A stretch of DNA of 21,385 bases from Acidobacteriota bacterium (GTDB lineage: Bacteria > Acidobacteriota > Vicinamibacteria > Vicinamibacterales > SCN-69-37). Position numbers and translations under genes: made by a program. The notes beneath the pieces were generated by a model that saw only the letters and a program-made list of their open reading frames with translations, was not told the origin of the DNA and ran no database searches. Location: NCBI GenBank assembly GCA_024653875.1, contig JANLHE010000127.1, positions 1 through 21,385 of the forward strand, given 5' to 3'. Below, in pieces: positions 1 to 7,367 of this stretch (position 1 is its first letter; each line of letters begins with the position of its first letter).

Positions 1-888
1 GGTGGCCAGCGCGGGCGCGACGGCCTGCATGCGCGCGGCGAGGCGCGCCTTGGCCTGCAGCAAATCCAGCTCGGACGCGACGTGCAGCGTCGCATCCAAC
101 TCTCCGGCGCGCTGGCGGTACGCGTCGGTCAGCGCAAGGAGGATCCGGAAGACCTCGGCCTTCTCGCGTTCGGCCAGCGCCACGATTGCATTGTTGGTCT
201 GCACGGTCGCGAGCGGTTCCAGGTACAGACTCGCGCCGCTGGCGGAGCTGCCATGGACGATGCCGGGGATGGCGTTCTGGTGCTCGGCGCGAACCATCAG
301 CACGTACCGTCCGCCGCGATCCGCGACGATCTGGTCCTGCAGGTACTTCGCGGTGTCGCGGCCGCGGGTGAGCCCTTCGAGCGTGGAGCGGAGTTTGCCG
401 CGGTGCCGGCGGAGCGCATCGCGGATGTCGCGCAGCGCGGGGCTGGCGTTGTCGGTGACTTCACCGGACGACGCGATCGCGCGGCGGGTGGCGGCGGCCT
501 CGCCGGCAAAGGAGGCGGCGGCCTCGGCCACGTCCGAGAGGAGCGGCATCGACGCGCGCAAGCGGCGCACCCCCGCGCACACGGCGTCCACCGACTCCAC
601 GAACGTGGCCAGGCCCACCAGGCCCATCGGCTCGAGCGGTTGTCCGCCGATCTGCAGCGCGTCGAGCAGGACGAGCAGTTCCTCCGGCGCGCTGATTGAG
701 AGCGACCCGCCGTCGGCCAGCAGCGCGACGGCCTCGCTCGTGGCGTTCAGGCGATACGCCACTTCCGCCGGATCGGGCGAAGGCTCCAGCGCCAAGGCAC
801 GCGCGCGCCCGAGCGGCGTCAGCGTGTCGTGCGCCAACGCCTCGCGAATGCGATCGAATTCGAGCGCGTGAAGGACAGCAGGTTGCAT
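1..888 (-). CDS. mutS2: Endonuclease MutS2, N-terminal part (cut by window edge)
   Basis: Reading the minus strand from an ATG at 888 gives 296 codons open to the window edge, so the C-terminal part lies outside. MutS2 is a MutS-family DNA-binding ATPase; in different bacteria it is linked to suppression of recombination or to ribosome rescue. The visible part matches the family core before the ATPase: it begins MQPAVLHALEFDRIREALAH, and residues 209-225 read GIVHGSSASGASLYLEP, close to the MutS2 hallmark 'GIVHDqSaSGaTlfiEP'. An acidic/basic helical stretch (TNNAIVALAEREKAEVFRIL) follows. The Walker A motif and the Smr domain would lie beyond the edge and cannot be confirmed. A purine-rich GGGGGA lies 7 nt before the ATG. 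The gene diverges from the SDR gene and is probably unrelated to the nitrate genes. Confidence 0.9.
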   Translation of the reverse strand, partial: MQPAVLHALEFDRIREALAHDTLTPLGRARALALEPSPDPAEVAYRLNATSEAVALLADGGSLSISAPEELLVLLDALQIGGQPLEPMGLVGLATFVESVDAVCAGVRRLRASMPLLSDVAEAAASFAGEAAATRRAIASSGEVTDNASPALRDIRDALRRHRGKLRSTLEGLTRGRDTAKYLQDQIVADRGGRYVLMVRAEHQNAIPGIVHGSSASGASLYLEPLATVQTNNAIVALAEREKAEVFRILLALTDAYRQRAGELDATLHVASELDLLQAKARLAARMQAVAPALAT

Positions 889-896
889 GGGCGGGT

Positions 897-912
897 CCCC
901 CGGTGCCGGGGG
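897..912 (-). repeat. GC-only inverted repeat over the mutS2 ribosome-binding site
   Basis: CCCCCGG-TG-CCGGGGG is a perfect 7-bp inverted repeat with a 2-nt centre, directly upstream of the mutS2 ATG. On the mutS2 transcript one arm contains the only purine-rich Shine-Dalgarno candidate (GGGGGA, about 901-896). A hairpin here (with a larger loop in practice) would therefore hide the ribosome-binding site. There is no U tract, so it is not a terminator. Its function is inferred only. Confidence 0.4.
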
Positions 913-943
913 GAGCCCGTCATTATCGCACGACCCGCCCCGC

Positions 944-957
944 ATGACACATGTCAT
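944..957. promoter_or_regulatory. Crp/Fnr-type operator, copy 1
   Basis: ATGACACATGTCAT is a perfect 14-bp palindrome of the form xTGAC-N4-GTCAx, the layout of Fnr/Dnr boxes (TTGAT-N4-ATCAA). Its centre is 950.5. A class II Fnr promoter has the box centred near -41.5, predicting a start near 992. A -10-like TAGGCT sits at 980-985, in the right place for transcription of the SDR gene at 1014. The sequence after the box (ATACGCGCGCCGAA) is identical to that after copy 3. Confidence 0.7.
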
Positions 958-1013
958 ACGCGCGCCGAACGCGATCGGATAGGCTTCGGCAATCGTCGAT
1001 AAGATGACCTGAC

Positions 1014-2477
1014 ATGACCATCCTGGTAACGGGCGCAACCGGATACATCGGGGGACGGCTCGTTCCCCGGCTGGCGGCCGCTGGGCATCGAGTGATTGCC
1101 ATGGCGCGCGATCCCCAGCGGTTAGCCGGCCGCCGATGGGAGGACGTGGAGATCCGGCAGGGCGACGTGCTCGATCCGATGAGTCTCCGGCGCGCCCTGG
1201 CGGGCGTTGACGTGGCCTTCTATCTCGTGCATTCAATCGTGGCCGATCCTCGCGGCTTCAGGGAGCGGGATCGCCGTGGCGCCGAGTACTTCGGCGCCGC
1301 GGCGCAAGCGGCCGGGGTACGGCAGATCGTGTATCTGGGCGGATTAGGGGCGGAGGACGCTCAATTGTCCGCCCACCTCGTGTCGCGGCACGAAGTGGGC
1401 CAGGTCCTGCGCGCGTCTGGCGTGCCGGTGACCGAATTCCGCGCCGCGGTCGTCGTCGGGTCCGGCAGCCTGTCCTTCGAGATCATCCGGTATCTGACAG
1501 AACGGCTGCCCGTTATCGTGACCTCGAACTGGGTGACCACGCGCTGCCAACCGATCGCGATCGCCAACGTGCTGGACTACCTTCTTCGCAGTGTCGATGA
1601 GCCGCGATCGGTGGGACGCACGTTCGAGATCGGCGGTCCCGACGTGCTGACCTACGGCGACATGCTTCGGGGATACGCGGCGGTCCGCGGGCTGAGACGC
1701 GGATTGATTTCGGTTCCCATGATGACGCCGCACCTCTGTTCGCGTTGGGTCGACTTCGTCACGTCCATTCCCGCGTCATATTCCTATCCGCTGATCGAAG
1801 GCCTTCGCCATGAGGTCATCGTGCGGGATCCGAGTGCGCGGGAGATCTTCAATATCGATCTCATCCACTATGGCGAAGCGGTCCGGCGCGCCACGGAGCG
1901 AACACGACTGGGCGAGGTCGAGACCGCATGGGACGGCGCGCAAGCGAGCCGTCAGCCTGGGGTGAGTCTTCGCGCCACCGAGGGTCTGACCCGCGAAGTG
2001 CGGCGTGTTGAATCGGCGGCGCCGCCGGCGGATGTCTACCGCGTGTTCGCCGGCATTGGCGGCGGGCGCGGGTGGTTTCATGCCGACTGGCTGTGGCAAC
2101 TGCGCGGCCTGATCGATCGGTTGGCGGGCGGCGCGGGGATGCGGCGAGGCCGGCGCAGCGCGGACAACCTCCGGCCGGGGGACGAACTGGATTTCTGGCG
2201 TGTCGAGGCCGTGGAGCCCGGTCACCTGATCCGCCTTCGCGCCGAGATGGCCCTGCCGGGGCTCGCGTGGCTCCAGTTCGAGGCGCGGCCTCGCCCGGAG
2301 GGCGGGACGCTTCTGATCCAGACGGCGTTCTTCGAACCGCATGGGTTCTTTGGTTTCGCATACTGGCACATGCTGTACCCGATTCACCGGTACATTTTTT
2401 CCGGCTTGGCGCGCGCCGTCGTGCGGCGCGCGGAACTCGCCTCGGGAGGCGCGGCCGCCGGCGGGAAGGGGCCGTGA
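1014..2477 (+). CDS. Atypical SDR/NmrA-type NAD(P)-binding protein with DUF2867-like C-terminal domain
   Basis: The 487-residue protein opens with a Rossmann nucleotide-binding motif, TGATGYIGG (G7, G10, G13), followed by the basic patch ARDPQRL typical of NAD(P)-binding SDRs. The central part carries SAHLVSRHEVGQVLRASGVPVTEFRAAVVVGSGS, typical of atypical SDRs (NmrA/NDUFA9-like), which keep the fold but lack the YxxxK catalytic pair; I see none in register. Residues from about 325 on (TREVRRVESAAPPADVYRVF, then GWFHADWLW and DFWRVEAVEPGHLIRLRAEM) match the DUF2867 domain often fused to such proteins. No membrane segment is evident. The substrate is unknown; such proteins are often redox sensors, quinone-related or assembly factors. 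It is a single gene with its own Fnr-like box (944-957), suggesting induction with the nitrate genes. The start is the first ATG; its Shine-Dalgarno is weak. Confidence 0.85.
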   Translation: MTILVTGATGYIGGRLVPRLAAAGHRVIAMARDPQRLAGRRWEDVEIRQGDVLDPMSLRRALAGVDVAFYLVHSIVADPRGFRERDRRGAEYFGAAAQAAGVRQIVYLGGLGAEDAQLSAHLVSRHEVGQVLRASGVPVTEFRAAVVVGSGSLSFEIIRYLTERLPVIVTSNWVTTRCQPIAIANVLDYLLRSVDEPRSVGRTFEIGGPDVLTYGDMLRGYAAVRGLRRGLISVPMMTPHLCSRWVDFVTSIPASYSYPLIEGLRHEVIVRDPSAREIFNIDLIHYGEAVRRATERTRLGEVETAWDGAQASRQPGVSLRATEGLTREVRRVESAAPPADVYRVFAGIGGGRGWFHADWLWQLRGLIDRLAGGAGMRRGRRSADNLRPGDELDFWRVEAVEPGHLIRLRAEMALPGLAWLQFEARPRPEGGTLLIQTAFFEPHGFFGFAYWHMLYPIHRYIFSGLARAVVRRAELASGGAAAGGKGP

Positions 2478-2522
2478 CGGGACCTCGACCTCACGCTCCG
2501 GAGCGCGCTCATCAGCGGCCCG

Positions 2523-3245
2523 TCAGCCGGCTCCGCCCGCCAGCAGGTCCAGGCGGATCCTGTTGGTGATGATCGGGCCGAGCGTGCCGGTGTGCACGAT
2601 GTCTTCACGCGCGAGCTTGGTCATCGTGCGGATCGTGGTCTCCATGGTCGTGCCGCAGAGATCGGCCAGGTCCTGCCGCGACAACCGCAGCGGAATCTGG
2701 ACGTGACCGGCGTGGTCCGTCGCGCCGATCTGATCCGCCAGCCGGACGAGCAACGCGGCGACGCGCCGCTCCACCTGGCCGCTTGACAACTCCACGATGC
2801 GCCGTCCAAGCCGCATGTCGCGTCCGGAGGTTTCATGGAGGAGCGCCCCGGCCGCCGGCGCGCTTTGCTCGATCATGCGCAGCACGTCGCGCCGTGGCAA
2901 CAACACGACCGTCACGTCCTCGTCCATCGCGAGACAGGTGCAGCACGCCGGTGAAAAATTGGCGACGGCGCTGGCGCACAGAAGTTCTCCGGGCGCGCAG
3001 ACATCCAGGATCACGTCCCGTCCGGTCTCGCAGGCGCGACAGAGCTTGGCATGCCCCGCGACGAGAAACACGTAATGGCTCAGTTCGTCGTCACGCGACC
3101 AGACGGGTTGGCCACGTGGAATGGTCCGGAACGTGGCGTACGGGCGCAAGCGCTTCAGGTCACCCGCCTCCAGCGCTCGAAGGAAGGGCACGCGGCTGAC
3201 GGCCTCATCGAAGGACCATCGGGGACGCGGCGGATTCTGAGACAT
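2523..3245 (-). CDS. Crp/Fnr-family transcriptional regulator, cysteine-rich
   Basis: From the ATG at 3245 this gives 240 residues, the usual Crp/Fnr length. Residues 20-125 form the cNMP-binding-like beta-roll (FLRALEAGDLKRLRPYATFR, then HYVFLVAGHAKLC and CAPGELLC). A dimer helix follows, then a winged helix-turn-helix with RLSRQDLADLCGTT and recognition helix METTIRTMTKL (about 188-211). The recognition helix keeps the E and R of Fnr's E-xx-S-R, which read the TGA core; Fnr's Ser is Ile here. Seven cysteines lie in the sensor domain (C69, C72, C83, C90, C101, C102, C104), but there is no Fnr-type N-terminal cysteine cluster. ATGs at 3254, 3257 and 3308 are also in frame and none has a good Shine-Dalgarno. 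I prefer 3245 because the upstream part overlaps the operator at 3244-3257. It is divergent from narK and is the likely controller of this locus. Confidence 0.9.
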   Translation of the reverse strand: MSQNPPRPRWSFDEAVSRVPFLRALEAGDLKRLRPYATFRTIPRGQPVWSRDDELSHYVFLVAGHAKLCRACETGRDVILDVCAPGELLCASAVANFSPACCTCLAMDEDVTVVLLPRRDVLRMIEQSAPAAGALLHETSGRDMRLGRRIVELSSGQVERRVAALLVRLADQIGATDHAGHVQIPLRLSRQDLADLCGTTMETTIRTMTKLAREDIVHTGTLGPIITNRIRLDLLAGGAG

Positions 3246-3257
3246 GACGCACATCAT
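3244..3257. promoter_or_regulatory. Crp/Fnr-type operator, copy 2 (regulator/narK intergenic)
   Basis: ATGACGCACATCAT (TGAC-N4-ATCA) is identical to copy 3; the 20-bp block ACATGACGCACATCATACGC is shared without a mismatch. The centre is 3250.5, so a class II start for narK would fall near 3292; AATTCT at 3279-3284 is a weak -10 candidate. The box covers the start codon of the divergent regulator gene, a position suited to autorepression. Binding by the adjacent regulator is inferred. Confidence 0.72.
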
Positions 3258-3394
3258 ACGCCGGTTCGAACAGGCGCAAATTCTCCAGGTTTCCTCTCGC
3301 TCCGTCATGGCGCCGCCCCGGCTGGACTGGGTACCCTCACGTCCGGGCGCCTTCGATCGCCGGTTTGTCGAGGACCTCAGAACGGGGACATATC

Positions 3395-4908
3395 GTGACT
3401 GATCGTTCCAGAGCGACCGTGGCCCTGGTCATGAGCACGCTGGCGTTCGCCGTGTGCTTCGCCGTCTGGATGATGAATGGCGTGCTCGTGACCTATCTGG
3501 TTGACGCTGGCGTGTACGATTGGGACAAACCCAGCGTTGGCTGGCTCATCGGCACGCCGGTTCTGACCGGGTCGATCCTGCGCCTTCCAGCCGGGATGCT
3601 CGCCGATCGGTACGGCGGACGTGTCGTGATGCCCGCGCTGATGCTGCTGACGAGCATCCCGGTCTACCTTGTCAGTCACGTTCACACGTACATCGGCATG
3701 CTCCTTGCCGGGCTTGGGGTCGGTGTGGCCGGCGCGTCGTTCGCGGTCGGCGTCTCGTTCGTCTCGGCCTGGTTTCCGCCGGCGCGCCAGGGTATGGCCC
3801 TCGGCATCTTCGGAATCGGGAATGCCGGCGCGGCCCTGACGACGCTGGTCGCGCCCAGCCTCCTCGGTGCGCTGACCCGGCACGGCGCCGATCCGGAGGC
3901 ATGGCATACGCTGCCTCGCCTGTACGCGGCCGCGCTGGTGGTGACGGCGCTGGCGTTCTGGCTGGCCACCTCCCCGCGCAGGGCTGACGCCGCGTCATCA
4001 ACCCTGACGCTTCGCGAGCGGCTGGCGCCCTTGCGGCAGCTTCGTGTCTGGCGGTTTGGGTGCTATTACGCGTTCGCCTTCGGAAGCTTCGTCGCGCTCT
4101 CTCAATGGTTGATGCCGTACTACGTCAACGTCTACGCCATGTCGGTGACCAGCGCGGGCCTTCTGGCGACGGCGTTCAGCCTGCCATCGGGGATCGTTCG
4201 CGCCCTCGGCGGCTGGCTGTCGGACCGCATCGGCCCTCGATCGGTCCTCTACTGGACGCTCGGTGTCAGCATCCTGCTGCTCGGTCTGTTGGCGCCGCCC
4301 CGCATGGAGGTCCAGGCGCCCGGGCAGGGCATCATGGCGGCCCGCCCGGGCACGGTGACCGCCGCGTCCGACCGCGAGATCGTCATCGATCAGGATCGCT
4401 ACGCCCTTCAGGAGGTCGATGAGTCGGCGGCTGAGTTCCGTGCCGGGATACACCAGGACGAGGAAGGCTTCCACTTCCTGCCGACGGCCTCGTTCCGGCA
4501 AGTGCCAATCGTCGGCGTGGGGGAGCAGGTGGGCAAGGGACAGCTCGTCGCCAGGGGCGTCACGCGGATCTACTTCCAGGCGAACCTGTGGATCTTCACG
4601 ACGCTGGTGATTCTGGTGGGCCTGATGATGGGCCTGGCGAACGGTGCGGTGTTCAAACACATTCCGAGCTATTTTCCTGGGCGCGTGGGCGTGGTGGGTG
4701 GTCTCGTGGGCGTCATCGGCGGGTTGGGTGGGTTCGTGGAACCGATCCTGTTCGGCTACCTGCTCTCGGCGACCGGCATCTGGACGAGTTGCTGGATCTT
4801 CCTGTGCGTGTTCGCGGTTGTCTGCCTCCTGTGGATGCACACCGTCGTCCGCGGCCAGGTGCGCGCCCTCGCGCCCGGATTGACGCGAGTGTTCGACGAC
4901 GTCCCGTC

Positions 4909-4912
<4 letters not shown>
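3395..4912 (+). CDS. narK: NarK-type nitrate/nitrite transporter (MFS, NNP family) with soluble insertion
   Basis: This inner-membrane protein of 505 residues moves nitrate in and/or nitrite out. The GTG at 3395 is chosen because GGGGA (3384-3388) lies 6 nt upstream; a TTG at 3365 lacks such a site. Both nitrate signatures are present: AGASFAVGVSFVSAWFPPAR followed by QGMALGIFGIGNAGAALT, and GLANGAVFKHIPSYFP with VGVVGGLVGVIGGLGGF. The two substrate-binding arginines of NarK have candidate equivalents in GSILRLPAG (TM2) and SGIVRALGGWLSDR (TM8). Unlike E. coli NarK, about 90 soluble residues (304-392) interrupt the helices after LLGLLAPP. They include ARPGTVTAASDREIVI and VGVGEQVGKGQLVARGVTRI, which look like a small beta-barrel. 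The gene is followed without a gap by the SLAC1-type gene (ATGA overlap) and preceded by operator copy 2. Direction of transport cannot be told from sequence. Confidence 0.93.
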
Positions 4913-5972
<1,060 letters not shown>

Positions 5973-5976
<4 letters not shown>

Positions 5977-5986
5977 CGCACATCAT
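5973..5986. promoter_or_regulatory. Crp/Fnr-type operator, copy 3 (nar-act operon)
   Basis: ATGACGCACATCAT, identical to copy 2, overlaps the stop codon of the SLAC1-type gene and lies 87 bp before the hemerythrin-like gene that opens the 15-kb operon. The following ATACGCGCGCCGAA is identical to that after copy 1. No convincing -10 stands at the class II distance (about 6009-6014); TCTTAT at 6022-6027 is an alternative, which would put the box near -54. Role as the main control point for nar-act is inferred. Confidence 0.7.
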
Positions 5987-6073
5987 ACGCGCGCCGAAAC
6001 CCGCCTGTTTCCCGAGGTTTTTCTTATCCCTCATCATGGCGGCGCGACACCGCGCGTCGATACACTGCCGCGC

Positions 6074-6520
6074 ATGACGGGGTTCGCCGCGCGGGCGCTG
6101 GCGCAAACTCGGCGCGATCACGCTGGTGTCGAGCGTGACCTCGCCCGTCTCACGAAAGCGGCCGAACGCCTCGGTACTGCGTCCTTGACCGCCGACCTGT
6201 CCAGAGAGGTGTCCGAGTTCGTGGAGATGTGGGAGACAAGGTTGAAGACGCATTTCAGATTGGAGGAGGAGGCGGCCGGGCTCACGGCATTCGACGATCC
6301 GAACTGGGTGGAAGGCATCCAGCGGGAACGGCAGGCTGTCGCGGCGCTCTTCGATCTGTTTCAGCACCGGCAGAGCGCGCTGGCTCGTAACGAGGCCGAC
6401 GCCCGGGCGGATGTGATCGTGGCGATCGACGACCTGGCAGCGGTGTGGGAGAGGCATGTGCGGCACCTGGATGTTCTGTTCCCGCCGGTCTCGGGTGGCC
6501 ATGGAGGGCGGCGTGGTTAA
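6074..6520 (+). CDS. Hemerythrin-like protein, incomplete iron ligands
   Basis: A 148-residue all-helical protein. The segments RRDHAGVERDLARL (H16), TRLKTHFRLEEEAAGL (H60, E64) and WERHVRHLDVLFP (H128, H131) match the first, second and last helices of bacterial hemerythrin domains, including the closing 'LFP'. The usual third-helix histidine is replaced (RERQAV, about 84-89). The final HxxxE is changed: four residues after H128 comes Leu, then Asp. A standard di-iron site is therefore doubtful. Hemerythrins in denitrification loci are thought to bind O2 or NO or to help repair iron centres; a role here is inferred from position. It is the first gene after operator copy 3 and overlaps the cytochrome gene by 8 nt. 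The Shine-Dalgarno is weak. Confidence 0.75.
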   Translation: MTGFAARALAQTRRDHAGVERDLARLTKAAERLGTASLTADLSREVSEFVEMWETRLKTHFRLEEEAAGLTAFDDPNWVEGIQRERQAVAALFDLFQHRQSALARNEADARADVIVAIDDLAAVWERHVRHLDVLFPPVSGGHGGRRG

Positions 6521-7367
6521 GCGAGCGCGGCACGTGCGGCCGTGGGTGATAGGGGGGGTGCTGCTGGCCGCCAGCGCATCGCCGGCAGCGGCGCAGGACA
6601 CGGCGGTGTACTTCAAGCAGAACTGTGCAAGCTGCCACACCATTGGCGGCGGGCGTCTCGTCGGTCCGGATCTCAAGGACGTGGCGACCCGGCGCGACCG
6701 CGCCTGGCTCGTGGAGTTCATCCTGGCGCCGTCGGACGTCATCGCGCGCGCCGATCCGTACGCGCTTCAATTGCAGCAGGAGGCTCGTGGGGTGGTGATG
6801 CCGACCCTGACGACGCTGGATCGGATCCTGGTGGGCAGGATTCTCGACCTGATCGGGGCTGAATCGGTCCTGCCGAAGTCGCAGTTCGCCGGCATCCAGA
6901 TCAGCGAGCGGCCGTTCACTGGGCAGGACATCAACCTCGGGCGGGCCCTTTTCCGTGGCGATCGCCGGCTGTCGGGCGGCGGGCCCTCCTGCATCTCGTG
7001 CCATACGATCCGCGGCATCGGCGGTCTTGGCGGCGGCCAGTTGGGTCCTGACCTGACGCGTGTTTATGAACGGCTCCTGGGACGCAAGGCGCTCGCCACC
7101 TGGCTCAACGCGCCGCCGACTCCGACGATGCGCGGCGTGTTTGCGCAGGCCGGCATCGCCGACGGCGAGGTCTTCGCGCTTGTCGCCCACTTCGAGCATG
7201 CCGCCCGCCAGGGCGGCCAGGACAACCGCGGCGGCCTGCTGGAGTTCCTGCTCCTGGGGGTCGGGGGCGCGGTCGTTGGGCTCATCGCGCTCACGTCGGC
7301 CTGGCGCAATCGTTTCACGAACGTACGGCGGACGCTCGTCGGGCGTCGGCGGTTGACGAGGTCATGA
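6513..7367 (+). CDS. Membrane-anchored dihaem cytochrome c (NarC-like by position)
   Basis: The 284-residue precursor has a Sec signal (VKRARHVRPWVIGGVLLAAS..SPAAAQD). Two cytochrome c domains follow, with CASCH (C38-H42) and CISCH (C160-H164), each followed by GPDL. A C-terminal membrane helix (about 243-262) is followed by a strongly basic tail. Methionines M96 and M206 are candidate sixth ligands. It should sit in the periplasm anchored at its C-terminus and carry electrons. The GTG at 6513 is chosen because GGAGGG (6503-6508) fits it; an in-frame ATG at 6501 cannot use that site. The gene directly precedes narG (ATGA overlap). In Thermus thermophilus a dihaem cytochrome, NarC, occupies this place in narCGHJI; whether this protein is its true homologue needs alignment, so no symbol is given. 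Confidence 0.88.
   Translation: MVKRARHVRPWVIGGVLLAASASPAAAQDTAVYFKQNCASCHTIGGGRLVGPDLKDVATRRDRAWLVEFILAPSDVIARADPYALQLQQEARGVVMPTLTTLDRILVGRILDLIGAESVLPKSQFAGIQISERPFTGQDINLGRALFRGDRRLSGGGPSCISCHTIRGIGGLGGGQLGPDLTRVYERLLGRKALATWLNAPPTPTMRGVFAQAGIADGEVFALVAHFEHAARQGGQDNRGGLLEFLLLGVGGAVVGLIALTSAWRNRFTNVRRTLVGRRRLTRS

Noticed and set aside
2..871. Plus-strand open frame of 289 codons at the left edge.
   Set aside because: The opposite strand encodes clear MutS2; this translation is Ser/Ala/Arg-rich noise.
2496..2505. GCTCCGGAGC palindrome between the SDR gene and the convergent regulator gene, as a terminator.
   Set aside because: Only five base pairs with no loop and no T tract; such palindromes are common in GC-rich DNA.
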